A DNA stretch of 64,000 nt from Filimonas zeae (GCF_014641615.1 NZ_BMIB01000003.1:992001-1056000), one strand, 5' to 3'; positions 46,249 through 55,388 are shown, counted from the first letter of the stretch. Made by a program: numbers and translations. The notes: generated by a model from the letters alone, not told the origin.

Positions 46249-47736
46249 ATGAAAAATTTACTAGTCGCAGGTGTTATTGCACTTGCCCTGCCCTCCTTTG
46301 CCCAGGATGTACAGCATTTTAAATTAAACGCCTTGCCTGTTAAACAGGTTAACGCGCTGCTTACCCGCAGCACCATCTCCGGCGAAGCGGGCACCATTGG
46401 TTATTTTACCTATCAGAAAGGTGCGGTGGTGCCCATGCACCAGCATTTGAACGAGCAATACTCCCTCATCACCAAAGGCAGCGTAAGCGTATCTATAGGC
46501 GGTAAAGAGATAATTGTAAAAGCCGGAGAAGGCATTATTATACCCGCCAATGTGCCGCACAGCTTTACAGCTCTGGAAGATGGTACGCTGGATATTGATT
46601 TTTTTGCCCCCGCCCGCATGGATTGGCTGGCTGGTACAGATAACTATTATACCGCCACTGCTACCACAAAAGATACTGCCACATGGAACGGCCATACAAC
46701 CCGGCCTGAAATGTTTGCCACCGTAAGCAATGCCGTAGGCAACATCAGCTTTACGCCCCGTGGCGAGCTGGTGTATAGCCACCACCCGTTTTTTAACCCC
46801 GATATACGGGTAATGAAATACGATGCGGAAAACAAACGCAGCACACCTTTCCCCAACCTGGCCTGGAACACGCCCCGCAGTACCGACGATCAGTACCTGA
46901 GCAGTATATTGGGTATTCGCAATGATGCCAATGGCATTATCTGGATGCTGGATATGGGGCAGCGCAATAACATTACCCCCAAACTGGTGGGATGGAACAC
47001 GCGTACCGATCAACTGGAGCGCATTTATTACCTGCCCGCTACGGCGCTGGTACCCGAATCGCAGCCCAATGATATGGTGGTAGATACCCGGCATGGTGTA
47101 TTTGTAATAGCCGATGAAGGCATTGGCAACGGTGGCGATGGCAGCAAAGCTTCACTGATTATAGTGGATATGAAAACAGGAGCAGCACGCCGTGTGTTGC
47201 AGGGCACACGCACTACCCGGCCGGAAAACACGCCCACTATCATCAGCGGCAAACACCTGTCGGTAAACCATAAAGACCTGCTGGTGGGCTGCGATGGCAT
47301 TACGGCTGATGCCAGTTTTGAGTGGCTGTATTATGCACCGCTGAACGGCAAAAACTTATACCGCGTGCGCATGGAGCACCTGTTAAATACGCAGCTTACT
47401 ACCAGCGCACTGGATACCCTGGTAGAAACATACGCCACTAAACCCAATAACGGAGGCTTGAGTATAGACGTGGAGGGTAACCTATATCTTACCAGTATGG
47501 AAACCAACAGCGTTACTGTTATACTGGCGAAAGACCGCAGTGCACACCTGCTGGTGGCGGACGATAACCTGCTGTGGCCCGATGGCGTTAGCTATAATGC
47601 GGCTGATGGTTATATGTATGTTTCAGCCGCGCAGGTACACCTGGGGGCTGTGTTTAACAAAGGACAAAACAAAGCCAAAGCGCCTTTTTACATTTACCGT
47701 TTTAAACCACTGGCAGCGGGCGTACCTTATAAATAG
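46249..47736 (+). CDS. Cupin-MRJP fusion protein, secreted
   Basis: A 495-residue exported protein (signal peptide ending LPSFAQD). Residues about 20-125 form a cupin with the metal-type motif P-M-H-Q-H-L-N-E-Q-Y and later N-V-P-H-S-F; residues about 135-495 form an MRJP/SMP-30-like propeller related to the preceding gene (same I-Y-R-F ending, same D-N-L-L-W-P-D-G-V-S-Y blade). The linked cupin and propeller suggest an enzyme or ligand-binding pair working on one small molecule. The tandem arrangement with a stand-alone propeller suggests duplication and domain gain. Confidence 0.82.
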   Translation: MKNLLVAGVIALALPSFAQDVQHFKLNALPVKQVNALLTRSTISGEAGTIGYFTYQKGAVVPMHQHLNEQYSLITKGSVSVSIGGKEIIVKAGEGIIIPANVPHSFTALEDGTLDIDFFAPARMDWLAGTDNYYTATATTKDTATWNGHTTRPEMFATVSNAVGNISFTPRGELVYSHHPFFNPDIRVMKYDAENKRSTPFPNLAWNTPRSTDDQYLSSILGIRNDANGIIWMLDMGQRNNITPKLVGWNTRTDQLERIYYLPATALVPESQPNDMVVDTRHGVFVIADEGIGNGGDGSKASLIIVDMKTGAARRVLQGTRTTRPENTPTIISGKHLSVNHKDLLVGCDGITADASFEWLYYAPLNGKNLYRVRMEHLLNTQLTTSALDTLVETYATKPNNGGLSIDVEGNLYLTSMETNSVTVILAKDRSAHLLVADDNLLWPDGVSYNAADGYMYVSAAQVHLGAVFNKGQNKAKAPFYIYRFKPLAAGVPYK

Positions 47737-47847
47737 CATCAAACGCAGGTTGCGTAGTTCTGTACTATTCTTTCCGGTAAACGGACTATTTCCCCGGCTG
47801 TAATCGCCTCAACTTTGACTTATCAAAACAATCAAAAATATTCATTT

Positions 47848-48669
47848 ATGAGCAAGACAATCTTTATAACCGGTGCATCCAGAGGCTTTGGTAAACTGTG
47901 GGCAGAAGCTTTTTTAAAACGTGGCGATAAGGTAGCCGCCACCTCCCGCAACATTGCCAGCCTGCGAAGTCTGGCTGATACGTATGGCGATAACTTTTTG
48001 CCTATTGCCTTAGACATTACCAACCGTGAAGCAGGCATTGCCGCGGTAAACCAGGCATACGATTACTTCGGCAGTCTGGATGTGGTAATCAACAACGCAG
48101 GTTACGGCGTGTTTGGTGCTATTGAAGAAGTAAGTGAGCAGGAAACCATAGATATTTTCAACGCCAACGTGTTTGGTACCCTTTGGATTACACAGGCGGC
48201 GCTGCCCATTTTCCGCAAACAGAAGCATGGACATATTATACAGCTATCCAGCGTACTGGGTGTGTGGACGCTGCCTACACTCGGTATATACAACGCCACC
48301 AAGTTTGCCGTAGAAGGCTTAAGCGAGGCACTGGCCAGCGAGGTGGCTGAGTTTGGCATTCATGTAACCCTGCTAGAACCGAATGGTTATACTACCGATT
48401 TTGGTGGTGCCTCTGCCGTACAAAGCAAAGCAATAGCTGCATACGATGGTATTAAATCGGGCCTGGCTACCGCAGAAGGCTTGTTACCTGAAGACTATGG
48501 CAAGCCGGAAGCTACAGTACCCGCCATACTTAAACTGGTAGATGCAGTAAATCCGCCACTACGTTTGTTCCTGGGTAAATTAGGATATACCAAAACACAG
48601 CGTGTGTATAAAGAAAAACTGGATACCTGGAAAGACTGGGAAGAGGTGGCTGTGGCTGCGCATGGTTAG
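47848..48669 (+). CDS. Short-chain dehydrogenase/reductase
   Basis: A 273-residue cytosolic SDR. I chose ATG 47848 (M-S-K-T-I-F-I-T-G-A); the ATG at 47815 adds eleven residues. Nucleotide-binding T-G-A-S-R-G-F-G (8-15), N-N-A-G near 82-85, and catalytic S134/S135, Y148 and K152. It resembles the retinol-dehydrogenase-like SDRs common in bacteria; substrate unknown. It closes the AraC-linked operon although a 111-base gap precedes it, and a strong terminator follows. Confidence 0.86.
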   Translation: MSKTIFITGASRGFGKLWAEAFLKRGDKVAATSRNIASLRSLADTYGDNFLPIALDITNREAGIAAVNQAYDYFGSLDVVINNAGYGVFGAIEEVSEQETIDIFNANVFGTLWITQAALPIFRKQKHGHIIQLSSVLGVWTLPTLGIYNATKFAVEGLSEALASEVAEFGIHVTLLEPNGYTTDFGGASAVQSKAIAAYDGIKSGLATAEGLLPEDYGKPEATVPAILKLVDAVNPPLRLFLGKLGYTKTQRVYKEKLDTWKDWEEVAVAAHG

Positions 48670-48687
48670 TACATTACATAGGCTGCA

Positions 48688-48728
48688 ACAAAGCGCACCG
48701 GATTTTGAATCCGGTGCGCTTTGTTTTA
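48688..48728 (+). terminator. Strong rho-independent terminator after the SDR gene
   Basis: A perfect 17-base stem, ACAAAGCGCACCGGATT (48688-48704) and AATCCGGTGCGCTTTGT (48708-48724), with a TTG loop, then TTTTATTT on the plus strand. It lies between convergent genes and could also act on the minus strand for the TlpA gene, whose stop is at 48742. Confidence 0.9.
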
Positions 48729-48741
48729 TTTACACAGGTTG

Positions 48742-49461
48742 TTACCGCAACGCATCAATTGCACCCGCCAACTCTTCCCTTATATTGGGCATAGAACTCA
48801 CCAGCTTTTGAATATTGCCTTCCTTATCTATAACAATGCTGATAGGCCATGAGGCAATGTGGTATTTCTTATCCACCTCACCGGAACCAGGTAATAACGT
48901 ATAAGTAAAGCTATGATTCTGTAAAAACCGGTTCACTCTGGCTGCATCGTTAAATGTAAGGCCCAGGAATACTACATTCCTGTTCTCATAAGTCTTTACC
49001 AGTTCATTCAGGTCGGGCATTTCCTGAATACAGGGCGCGCAGGTAGTGAACCAAAAATTCAGTACCACTACTTTACCACGCAGTGCTTTTAAACTCCAGC
49101 TATTGCCCTGTAAATCTTTCAGTTCAAAATCCGGCGCGGGTTTATTGAGCATAGCATCATACGCCAGTTTGCTTGCCTCCTGCCGCCTGCGGCTTTCCTC
49201 CTTCATTTGTGCTGTTTCCCTTACCAGGTATATAATGCCTTTTTCGTCGTCTGCTGTTTTTTTCATAAACGTCATATTGCCATCGCCCCAGGATCTGGAA
49301 ACACTGTCCAGTTTATCAGCTGGCAGCACGCTGCCATCCGGCATTATAAAGGTGGGAGTTTTGGACATGGTTATTTTTTGTCCGGTAGCCTGCGCATTGG
49401 CATTATAGAAAGCGCTTACGCTGAAAAGGAATGCAATGATGATAGAATGTACTTTTTTCAT
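48742..49461 (-). CDS. TlpA/ResA-type periplasmic thioredoxin-like protein
   Basis: A 239-residue exported thiol-disulfide protein. Signal peptide ends YNANAQ (24). Residues about 25-105 are an extra N-terminal segment with a charged helix (A-Q-M-K-E-E-S-R-R-R-Q-E-A); the TlpA thioredoxin fold follows with P-A-P-D-F-E-L-K-D-L-Q-G, the active site C-A-P-C (C141, C144) and a cis-Pro region near W-P-I-S-I-V-I-D. It would reduce or oxidise periplasmic thiols. It is divergent from the histidine kinase gene across a palindrome-rich region. Confidence 0.9.
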   Translation of the reverse strand: MKKVHSIIIAFLFSVSAFYNANAQATGQKITMSKTPTFIMPDGSVLPADKLDSVSRSWGDGNMTFMKKTADDEKGIIYLVRETAQMKEESRRRQEASKLAYDAMLNKPAPDFELKDLQGNSWSLKALRGKVVVLNFWFTTCAPCIQEMPDLNELVKTYENRNVVFLGLTFNDAARVNRFLQNHSFTYTLLPGSGEVDKKYHIASWPISIVIDKEGNIQKLVSSMPNIREELAGAIDALR

Positions 49462-49542
49462 AAAATTATTGTTTTGATAGTTGTGTAATTAGTGGTTCCC
49501 TGTATTGTGATAACAAAGCTAGCAACCTCTTTTCCGTTGAAT

Positions 49543-49637
49543 GTTAACTGTGGAAGCGGGAATACTAATTGCCGTTAACACTTGTGCTAACAAACAGATT
49601 TTCAATGGTTATTTTCTGTGTTAACCGGAGTTAACAC
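49543..49637. promoter_or_regulatory. GTTAAC palindrome cluster between TlpA and the two-component genes
   Basis: GTTAAC occurs at 49543, 49574, 49620 and 49630, plus GCTAAC at 49586. They form two larger inverted repeats: GTTAACAC-TT-GTGCTAAC (49574-49591, one mismatch) and GTGTTAAC-CGGA-GTTAACAC (49618-49637, perfect). The cluster sits 76 bases before the kinase start codon in a 251-base divergent region. It is a likely operator array, perhaps for the downstream OmpR-type regulator. Confidence 0.65.
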
Positions 49638-49712
49638 TATATATTCAGCAGATGGTCTTTCGTTGTGAGGAGATAACGACTTTTGTACAACCATCACTAA
49701 AATGGTATAGGG

Positions 49713-51071
49713 ATGAAAAAAAGATTACGTTATATATTTTTCATTGCAGCGTTTACGGCCGGGGGTATTATTATCTGCCAGCTTTACTGGGTTTATTTTA
49801 ATTATAAAACAGCCAGATCCAACTTTAACCAAACAGCTACCCTATCGCTAAGGCAGAGCATTGACAGTTGTTTGCTCGGCCAGGATACCCTGCCTGCCTC
49901 TCTGGCCGATAAAAAACCAACGCTTACTTTTATGATGACGCAAAAGGCGAACGTTATGCGCGCTGCAGCCCGGGATTCAGCAGTCAGGCCACGGCAGCCT
50001 ACATATACCATGCAGCTGAATACGGTAGAAATAAATGAAGATCAGCTTCCGGGTGTAAGAACGTTGGTGGCCCGCCTGTTTTCTCAACGCAGTAACAAAG
50101 CGCTTAGTCTGGAAAAGCTGAACCATTTTTTTGAGAAGGAGTTGTTACGAAATGGTATTACAGAAGCGTTTATACTTACTATAGAACGGAGCGGAAGAAG
50201 CCTGCTTCCGGGAGGAATAGAAGCTACCGTAACTTTAAACAAAGAGCCCGTTATTGTAAAGGCGGAATTGAAAAACAGGAATGCTTTTTTTTTAAAAATG
50301 AACTTTCTTCCTGCACTGGTATCCACCTTACTCATTGTTTTATCAGCAGGCAGTTTGTATTATATGGGGCGTATTATCAAAAGACAAATGCAGCTGGACG
50401 GCATGAAAACGGATTTCATCAATAACGTGGTTCATGAACTGCGCACGCCGTTAACCATTCTCAAATCGTCTAACGAAGCGTTGTCAAGCTTTGGGGCAGC
50501 CGGCGATGAAGCATCGCTGAAGCGCTACCTGGGCATCAACACCCTTGTTATTGAAGATCTGGATAACAATATTGAACGGATTTTGGATTTTAGCCGGTCG
50601 GAACAAGGCAGGCGGTTGCCGGTAACCGAAACGATAGATCTTGTTCCTGTTTTACACCAGGCACAATTACGGTTTAGTCAGGTAAACAATGCTTCTATAA
50701 CCATCATGGCTGACGAGGCCCCCTTCCCTATAGTTACAGACCCCGTTATGCTGGGCATTATTCTTACCAACCTGCTGGATAACGCTATTAAGTATTCTCC
50801 GCAGCAACCTGTAATCGGCATTGCTGCCAGGCGTGGCGATAAAAAGTGGCAGCTGGAGGTGAGTGATCAGGGCATGGGTATTCCGCGTGAGTCTTTGCCT
50901 TACATTTTTGATAAGTTTTACCGGGTACCCACCGGCGATCTGCATGATATAAAGGGATACGGCATTGGCCTCACCTACATTAAACAACTGGTTACAGACC
51001 TGAACGGTAATATTGAAGTAGCCAGTAAACCGGGTAAAGGCACTACATTCACGCTAACATTTTATCAATAA
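49713..51071 (+). CDS. Sensor histidine kinase
   Basis: A 452-residue membrane kinase: TM1 about 7-29, a periplasmic sensor of roughly 165 residues without a recognisable fold, TM2 about 197-220, HisKA with phospho-acceptor H241 in VVHELRTPLT, and a HATPase domain with N-L-L-D-N-A-I-K-Y-S (N box), D-Q-G-M-G-I-P (G1) and G-Y-G-I-G-L-T-Y (G2). No HAMP is evident. Its stop and the response-regulator start overlap by one base (TAATG), so the two are a single unit. The signal is unknown. Confidence 0.92.
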   Translation: MKKRLRYIFFIAAFTAGGIIICQLYWVYFNYKTARSNFNQTATLSLRQSIDSCLLGQDTLPASLADKKPTLTFMMTQKANVMRAAARDSAVRPRQPTYTMQLNTVEINEDQLPGVRTLVARLFSQRSNKALSLEKLNHFFEKELLRNGITEAFILTIERSGRSLLPGGIEATVTLNKEPVIVKAELKNRNAFFLKMNFLPALVSTLLIVLSAGSLYYMGRIIKRQMQLDGMKTDFINNVVHELRTPLTILKSSNEALSSFGAAGDEASLKRYLGINTLVIEDLDNNIERILDFSRSEQGRRLPVTETIDLVPVLHQAQLRFSQVNNASITIMADEAPFPIVTDPVMLGIILTNLLDNAIKYSPQQPVIGIAARRGDKKWQLEVSDQGMGIPRESLPYIFDKFYRVPTGDLHDIKGYGIGLTYIKQLVTDLNGNIEVASKPGKGTTFTLTFYQ

Positions 51072-51769
51072 TGGAAAACATAAGAGTTCTATTGGTAGAA
51101 GATGAGCAGATACTGGCTGCGATTATTAAGGAATCTCTGGAAAAGAGAGGCTTTCTATTGGAGACTGCTAAAAATGGCGTGGAGGGCTGGGATATGTTCA
51201 AAACATTCCGGCCGGATGTGTGCGTAATAGATATCATGATGCCCCGCAAAGATGGCTTCTCCCTTATTTCCGAGATTCGTGTTGTTGATGAAGATATTCC
51301 GCTGATTGCGCTTACGGCCAGAACACAGGCGGAAGATGTGGTAAAAGGTTTTGAACTGGGGGTTGATGACTATATGAAAAAGCCTTTCAGTATGGAAGAG
51401 CTTATTCTGCGGTTAAAGGCGCTGGTACGCCGCAAGGTGGGTAAACCAGGAGAATTCCGCCCCGCAAATATGCAGGTAGGCAGGTTTACTTTCCGGCATC
51501 AGTATCTGGAGCTTTCCAATGGCGCGGAAGTACACACGCTATCGCAACGGGAAGCTGATCTTTTGCTGCTGCTGGTTCAACAAAAGAATCAGCTGCTGGA
51601 CAGAAAGCTTGCGCTTATTAAACTATGGGGAGAAGATAATTCACTCACCGCCCGGAGTATGGATGTATATATTACACGCCTACGGAAGTTTTTCAGGGAA
51701 GATTCTTCCATTGAAATTATCAATACCAGAGGGCATGGCTATTCACTGATAGAGCATGAAATGCGTTAA
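51071..51769 (+). CDS. OmpR-family response regulator
   Basis: A 232-residue regulator: receiver domain (1-120) with acidic pair E10/D11, phospho-acceptor D54 in VIDIMMP, and the K of K-K-P-F; C-terminal winged helix (about 135-230) with L-S-Q-R-E-A-D-L-L-L-L-L and R-S-M-D-V-Y-I-T-R-L-R-K-F-F. The cognate kinase is immediately upstream. Possible targets are its own promoter and the divergent TlpA gene, given the GTTAAC palindromes there. Confidence 0.93.
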   Translation: MENIRVLLVEDEQILAAIIKESLEKRGFLLETAKNGVEGWDMFKTFRPDVCVIDIMMPRKDGFSLISEIRVVDEDIPLIALTARTQAEDVVKGFELGVDDYMKKPFSMEELILRLKALVRRKVGKPGEFRPANMQVGRFTFRHQYLELSNGAEVHTLSQREADLLLLLVQQKNQLLDRKLALIKLWGEDNSLTARSMDVYITRLRKFFREDSSIEIINTRGHGYSLIEHEMR

Positions 51770-51822
51770 GCACGCTACCGCAACTAATACCTCCCGCAGA
51801 AATTCAACAATATGCTATTAAA

Positions 51823-51860
51823 AAAAGCGGATGCTTTCGTTTCCGGAAGCATCCGCTTTT
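51823..51860. terminator. Bidirectional terminator between response regulator and DUF892 genes
   Basis: AAAAGCGGATGCTT (51823-51836) pairs perfectly with AAGCATCCGCTTTT (51847-51860), and the inner bases extend the stem further. The A-run/T-run at the stem ends gives a U-rich tail on both strands, fitting the convergent genes at 51769 and 51890. Confidence 0.85.
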
Positions 51861-51889
51861 ATACTAACCGTTCTGGCTACTGTTTTCTT

Positions 51890-52423
51890 TTATTCAGGTA
51901 CGTCAACCGGTTCTTTACTGGCCTGGTAGTTAATGCCTTGTTCTGCAATATCTGTTAAAAGTGCATCGGTATCTTTTTCTTCCTCCAGCGTTTCTTCCAG
52001 CAAATCAGCAAGCTCGTCCTGATCCATGGTGCGCGCAAGTTGTGCAAGACTACCATAACAGGCCATTTCGTAATGCTCCACTTTCTGGGCGGCGATAATT
52101 AAAGCCACATCACGCTGAGCAGTTCCTGCTTCCGTTTCGTCAATTACCTGCCAGCCTTCATCAAATATGCCCTGTAGCCCTACGCAAAGTTCGGGCTGTG
52201 CAGGTTGTTGAAGTAAGTTAAATACTTCGTCAAGACGCTGTATATGTGTATTGGTCTGGTGAAGGTGTGTTGAGAAACATTCTTTTAAGGCATCCGTGGT
52301 TGCTTCGTCACGCATGGTAGCCAGCACTGCTACCAGATGGGTTTCGCCCCAGTACATTTCCCGTAACATGGTGTTAAAGAATACCTCCAGTTTAGAATGT
52401 ACCCCGGTTTCTGTGTTTTCCAT
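51890..52423 (-). CDS. DUF892 (YciF-type) ferritin-like protein
   Basis: A 177-residue four-helix ferritin-like protein of the YciE/YciF (DUF892) family: L-E-V-F-F-N-T-M-L-R-E-M-Y-W-G-E at the start, F-S-T-H-L-H-Q-T-N-T-H, H-Y-E-M-A-C-Y-G-S-L and L-L-E-E-T-L-E-E-E-K. The Glu and His positions (E24, H50s, E and H in the third helix) could bind a di-metal centre. Members are stress-associated; biochemical role unclear. It is a single gene with a terminator on its 3' side. Confidence 0.88.
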   Translation of the reverse strand: MENTETGVHSKLEVFFNTMLREMYWGETHLVAVLATMRDEATTDALKECFSTHLHQTNTHIQRLDEVFNLLQQPAQPELCVGLQGIFDEGWQVIDETEAGTAQRDVALIIAAQKVEHYEMACYGSLAQLARTMDQDELADLLEETLEEEKDTDALLTDIAEQGINYQASKEPVDVPE

Positions 52424-52517
52424 AGTATAATTTTAATGTATGATTGTTCACCGGTATTATCAGTAAAATCATTCCGTGCCTTTACCGCGTTTTTAGAAGG
52501 CATTTACATTACTATTA

Positions 52518-52543
52518 ATACCCATGTTCCGCTGAATGGGTAT
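52518..52543 (-). terminator. Weak hairpin after the exopolysaccharide operon
   Basis: ATACCCAT (52518-52525) and ATGGGTAT (52536-52543) form an 8-base stem with a 10-base loop, 33 bases past the last operon stop. No T tract follows on the minus strand, so a terminator role is tentative. Confidence 0.35.
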
Positions 52544-52575
52544 CTGAAAGGGCATTCATCGGAATAAAGTAGCTG

Positions 52576-53226
52576 CTATTCCCATTGAACAGGGCTCCGG
52601 ATCACTTTGGCGGGGTTACCTCCTATCAGACTGTTTTCCTGGGTAAAAACACCCCGTACAATGGAACCGGCAGCTATAACACACCCGTTGGGTATCACCG
52701 TACCTTTATAAATCTTCACATCACAGCCTATCCACACATGGTCACCCACAATTATTTCAGCGGGCTTACTGTTTTTACCTTCGTATTGGATATGGTGAAA
52801 GTCTTCATCCAGAAACTGACAGTTCCACGATATCACACAATCGCTTCCGATAACCAGTTTATGGCTGATTACAAAAGTGCTCATGGCGTTGATGTATCCG
52901 TTTTGCCCAATGATAACGGTGGCATTTTCTGCAATATCAAAACGGCAGCCCCTTCCTATAGTGTGGTTTCCTTTAAAGAACAGGGTGCCGCGGATATTGA
53001 GATAGGTAACATCTTTGTTGTGAACAAACCGGGCATTGCCCAGCCCTATTTGCAGTATGGTGTTGCTGGTAATATTCTGTACGCCTTTAATAATCACTCT
53101 TCTGTGCATCAGAATATTTTTACCGTACTGTATTTTATGCTTCAGAAAATAAAACAATACCAGCCAGAAGCTGGCATCTGCCTGCCTGCATACCCGGTAC
53201 ATTCTGAAAATATTGTTAGCAGGCAT
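52576..53226 (-). CDS. Hexapeptide-repeat acyltransferase (exopolysaccharide locus)
   Basis: A 216-residue left-handed beta-helix transferase. Repeats run from about 50 on (I-L-Q-I-G-L-G, A-T-V-I-I-G-Q-N-G-Y-I), and the C-terminal part has D-H-V-W-I-G-C-D-V-K-I-Y-K-G-T-V-I-P-N-G and G-G-N-P-A-K-V-I-R, as in maltose/colanic-acid O-acetyltransferases. The N-terminal ~40 residues are basic and helical. It probably acetylates a sugar of the repeat unit. It is the last gene of the operon and overlaps the WcaJ-type gene by 11 bases. Confidence 0.85.
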   Translation of the reverse strand: MPANNIFRMYRVCRQADASFWLVLFYFLKHKIQYGKNILMHRRVIIKGVQNITSNTILQIGLGNARFVHNKDVTYLNIRGTLFFKGNHTIGRGCRFDIAENATVIIGQNGYINAMSTFVISHKLVIGSDCVISWNCQFLDEDFHHIQYEGKNSKPAEIIVGDHVWIGCDVKIYKGTVIPNGCVIAAGSIVRGVFTQENSLIGGNPAKVIRSPVQWE

Positions 53227-54601
53227 TCTCCTCCCCCTTTAATACATTGTATACTGTTTTACAAATAATGTTAACATCGGTTTTCAAACTCCAGTTTTCT
53301 ACATACCAGATATCGTATTCAATCCGCTTTTGCATCTGGCGGATGTTTTTAGTTTCGCCTCTGTATCCGTGTACCTGCGCCCAGCCGGTAATACCGGGCT
53401 TAATAAACTGCCGCACCATGTATTTTTCAATCAGTTGCGAATACTCGTCTGTATGCTTCAGCATATGCGGCCTGGGGCCTACAATGCTCATATCGCCCCT
53501 CAATACATTTAAAAACTGCGGAAACTCATCCAGACTGGTACTGCGTAAAAGCCTGCCAATACGTGTAATACGTTCATCATTTTTCTGTGCCTGTATATGG
53601 TCTGAGCCGTCATTCACATGCATGCTTCTGAATTTGCGGATATGGAAGGGGATATTGTTGGCTCCGCTTCTTTTCTGAAGAAAGATGATTTTGCCTCGTG
53701 TTTCCAGCCATATAAACACCGCTACCAGCGGAATAAGCCAGGAAATAACCATAATCAGAACCAGCAGGCTGAATACGATATCAAACAGGCGCTTGATAAT
53801 ACGATTATTCACATGCTGTAGAGGCTCTTTCTGCAATGAAATAACCGGTATCTCCTGCAGGTATTGCACTTCTGTATGTTTATTCATATATACCCCCATG
53901 TTGGGCACTATTTTAAAGCGCACACAATGCTGTTCGGCCTGTCTCGCCAGTGCTTCCACATAGGCTGTATTGTCCGGCGTTACCGTGGCATATATTTCGG
54001 TGATGCCATATTGCATGCACACTTCCATCACATGGTGCCGGTTGCCCAGTATAGGATACCGGGATAATTCATGCACGCCGGACTCATCTTCACAATAGCC
54101 CACAATTTTTTTGTTGATGTTATCAGCCTCCAGTCGCGTTACCAGCTGAACAGATAGCTCGTTATAGCCTACTATCAGTATTTTATGGGCATGAAAATGT
54201 TTGCTTCTGTAGAAGTTAAAAACAATACCGCTGGCTAGCCGGCCAGCAAACAATACCAGATGCAGCAGCAACAGCGCTGCCAGGATAGCGGGAAGGGGCC
54301 ATGCCTGGCGGAAGAAATAAACACTGATAAGGGAAAAAAACAGAAAGAATACCACCCATGACTTTCCGGAACAGTTGAGCCGGGAAGCAGGCGACAGTAT
54401 ATATTTCTCATCGTAAATATTACATACCATGGCAGCTGATAACCAAACCAGATTAAGTATGGCAAATTGGTTGAAAACCGGAATATGCGCCGGATAATAA
54501 AGACTGTACCAGACAGAAAGCAAAGAAAAGGTAAGATTGACCAACACCAGATCCACCAGCATTAAAATCAATTTTAGATTTTTCACAAAAGGTGTAGTCA
54601 T
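53216..54601 (-). CDS. WcaJ-type polyprenyl-phosphate sugar-1-phosphate transferase
   Basis: A 461-residue membrane enzyme that starts repeat-unit assembly by moving a sugar-1-phosphate to undecaprenyl phosphate. Four N-terminal TM helices (about 10-125), a CoA-binding-like cytosolic domain (about 140-255, I-L-I-V-G-Y-N-E-L), then a fifth hydrophobic segment (I-I-K-R-L-F-D-I-V-F-S) and the bacterial sugar transferase domain with K-F-R-S-M, S-L-D-E-F-P-Q-F-L-N-V-L-R-G-D-M-S, V-G-P-R-P and K-P-G-I-T-G-W-A-Q-V. It starts 1 base after the WecG-type gene. Confidence 0.93.
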   Translation of the reverse strand: MTTPFVKNLKLILMLVDLVLVNLTFSLLSVWYSLYYPAHIPVFNQFAILNLVWLSAAMVCNIYDEKYILSPASRLNCSGKSWVVFFLFFSLISVYFFRQAWPLPAILAALLLLHLVLFAGRLASGIVFNFYRSKHFHAHKILIVGYNELSVQLVTRLEADNINKKIVGYCEDESGVHELSRYPILGNRHHVMEVCMQYGITEIYATVTPDNTAYVEALARQAEQHCVRFKIVPNMGVYMNKHTEVQYLQEIPVISLQKEPLQHVNNRIIKRLFDIVFSLLVLIMVISWLIPLVAVFIWLETRGKIIFLQKRSGANNIPFHIRKFRSMHVNDGSDHIQAQKNDERITRIGRLLRSTSLDEFPQFLNVLRGDMSIVGPRPHMLKHTDEYSQLIEKYMVRQFIKPGITGWAQVHGYRGETKNIRQMQKRIEYDIWYVENWSLKTDVNIICKTVYNVLKGEENAC

Positions 54602-54602
54602 T

Positions 54603-55388
54603 TTAATTGATTTTAGGCCAGACAGTTGGTCGTATTTTCCGTAACTGAATCCTGCAAAGTTCTGCTGCCAGCAGATACAGGAATTTGCTGTTGGTGAAGG
54701 TATACCGCTGAAACAGTCTGCCGGGTTCCTGCATCAGACGGCACAGCCATTCAAATCCTATCTGCTGCACCCAAACCGGCGCCCGCTGCTGCATGCCCAA
54801 TATCATAGGAAGGGCCCCGCCTATACCCAGCATTACAGCAGGAAACTCTCCCTTCATTTCATGCATCCAGGCCTCCTGTTTGGGACAGCCCAGCACCACA
54901 AACACAAAGTCAGCACCCGACAAACGGATAGCATCTGTTACGTCTTTCTTTTCCGTAGGTTCCAGCTGCCTGAAGGGGGGTGAAAACATACCCGCTACCT
55001 GCAGGCCCGGATAGTTGAGCTTCAGGTAAACAACGGCACTATTCAGCATTCGCTGTGTGCCGCCATAGAAGAATACTTTTTTCTGGCGCAACAGGCAGGC
55101 GCTTAATACGCGCCTCATTACCCCCGTTCCATCAATACGCCCCTGTTTAATGCCATACATGAGCCCAAAGCTTTTGGCAACCGGAAAGCCATCCGGCGCT
55201 ACTATATCGGCACTATTGACCACATTGTTAAACGTATGGGAGTTATAGGCCTCTACCAGCATATGCACATTGGCAAAACAGATATAGGCAGATTGTTTGA
55301 GATCGCTGAACTGAAATATTTCATCTACAAAATCCTGCTGGGTACCAACAGAAACATTGATAGACAGAATGTGTTTTCTGGCAAGCAT
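54603..55388 (-). CDS. WecG/TagA/CpsF-family glycosyltransferase (GT26)
   Basis: A 261-residue transferase. ATG 55388 (M-L-A-R-K-H-I-L-S-I) fits the family start; the ATG at 55451 would add 21 residues and overlap the upstream gene by 8 bases. Landmarks: A-D-I-V-A-P-D-G-F-P-V, G-R-I-D-G-T-G-V-M, V-F-F-Y-G-G-T, and V-V-L-G-C-P-K-Q-E-A-W-M. Family members add N-acetylmannosamine(uronate) or related sugars to lipid-linked intermediates. It likely adds an early sugar after WcaJ, whose gene follows directly. Confidence 0.9.
   Translation of the reverse strand: MLARKHILSINVSVGTQQDFVDEIFQFSDLKQSAYICFANVHMLVEAYNSHTFNNVVNSADIVAPDGFPVAKSFGLMYGIKQGRIDGTGVMRRVLSACLLRQKKVFFYGGTQRMLNSAVVYLKLNYPGLQVAGMFSPPFRQLEPTEKKDVTDAIRLSGADFVFVVLGCPKQEAWMHEMKGEFPAVMLGIGGALPMILGMQQRAPVWVQQIGFEWLCRLMQEPGRLFQRYTFTNSKFLYLLAAELCRIQLRKIRPTVWPKIN

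Noticed and set aside
49543..49637. GTTAAC repeats as a CRISPR-like array
   Set aside because: Units are 6-8 bases, palindromic and irregularly spaced; there are no 25-40 base repeats or cas genes.
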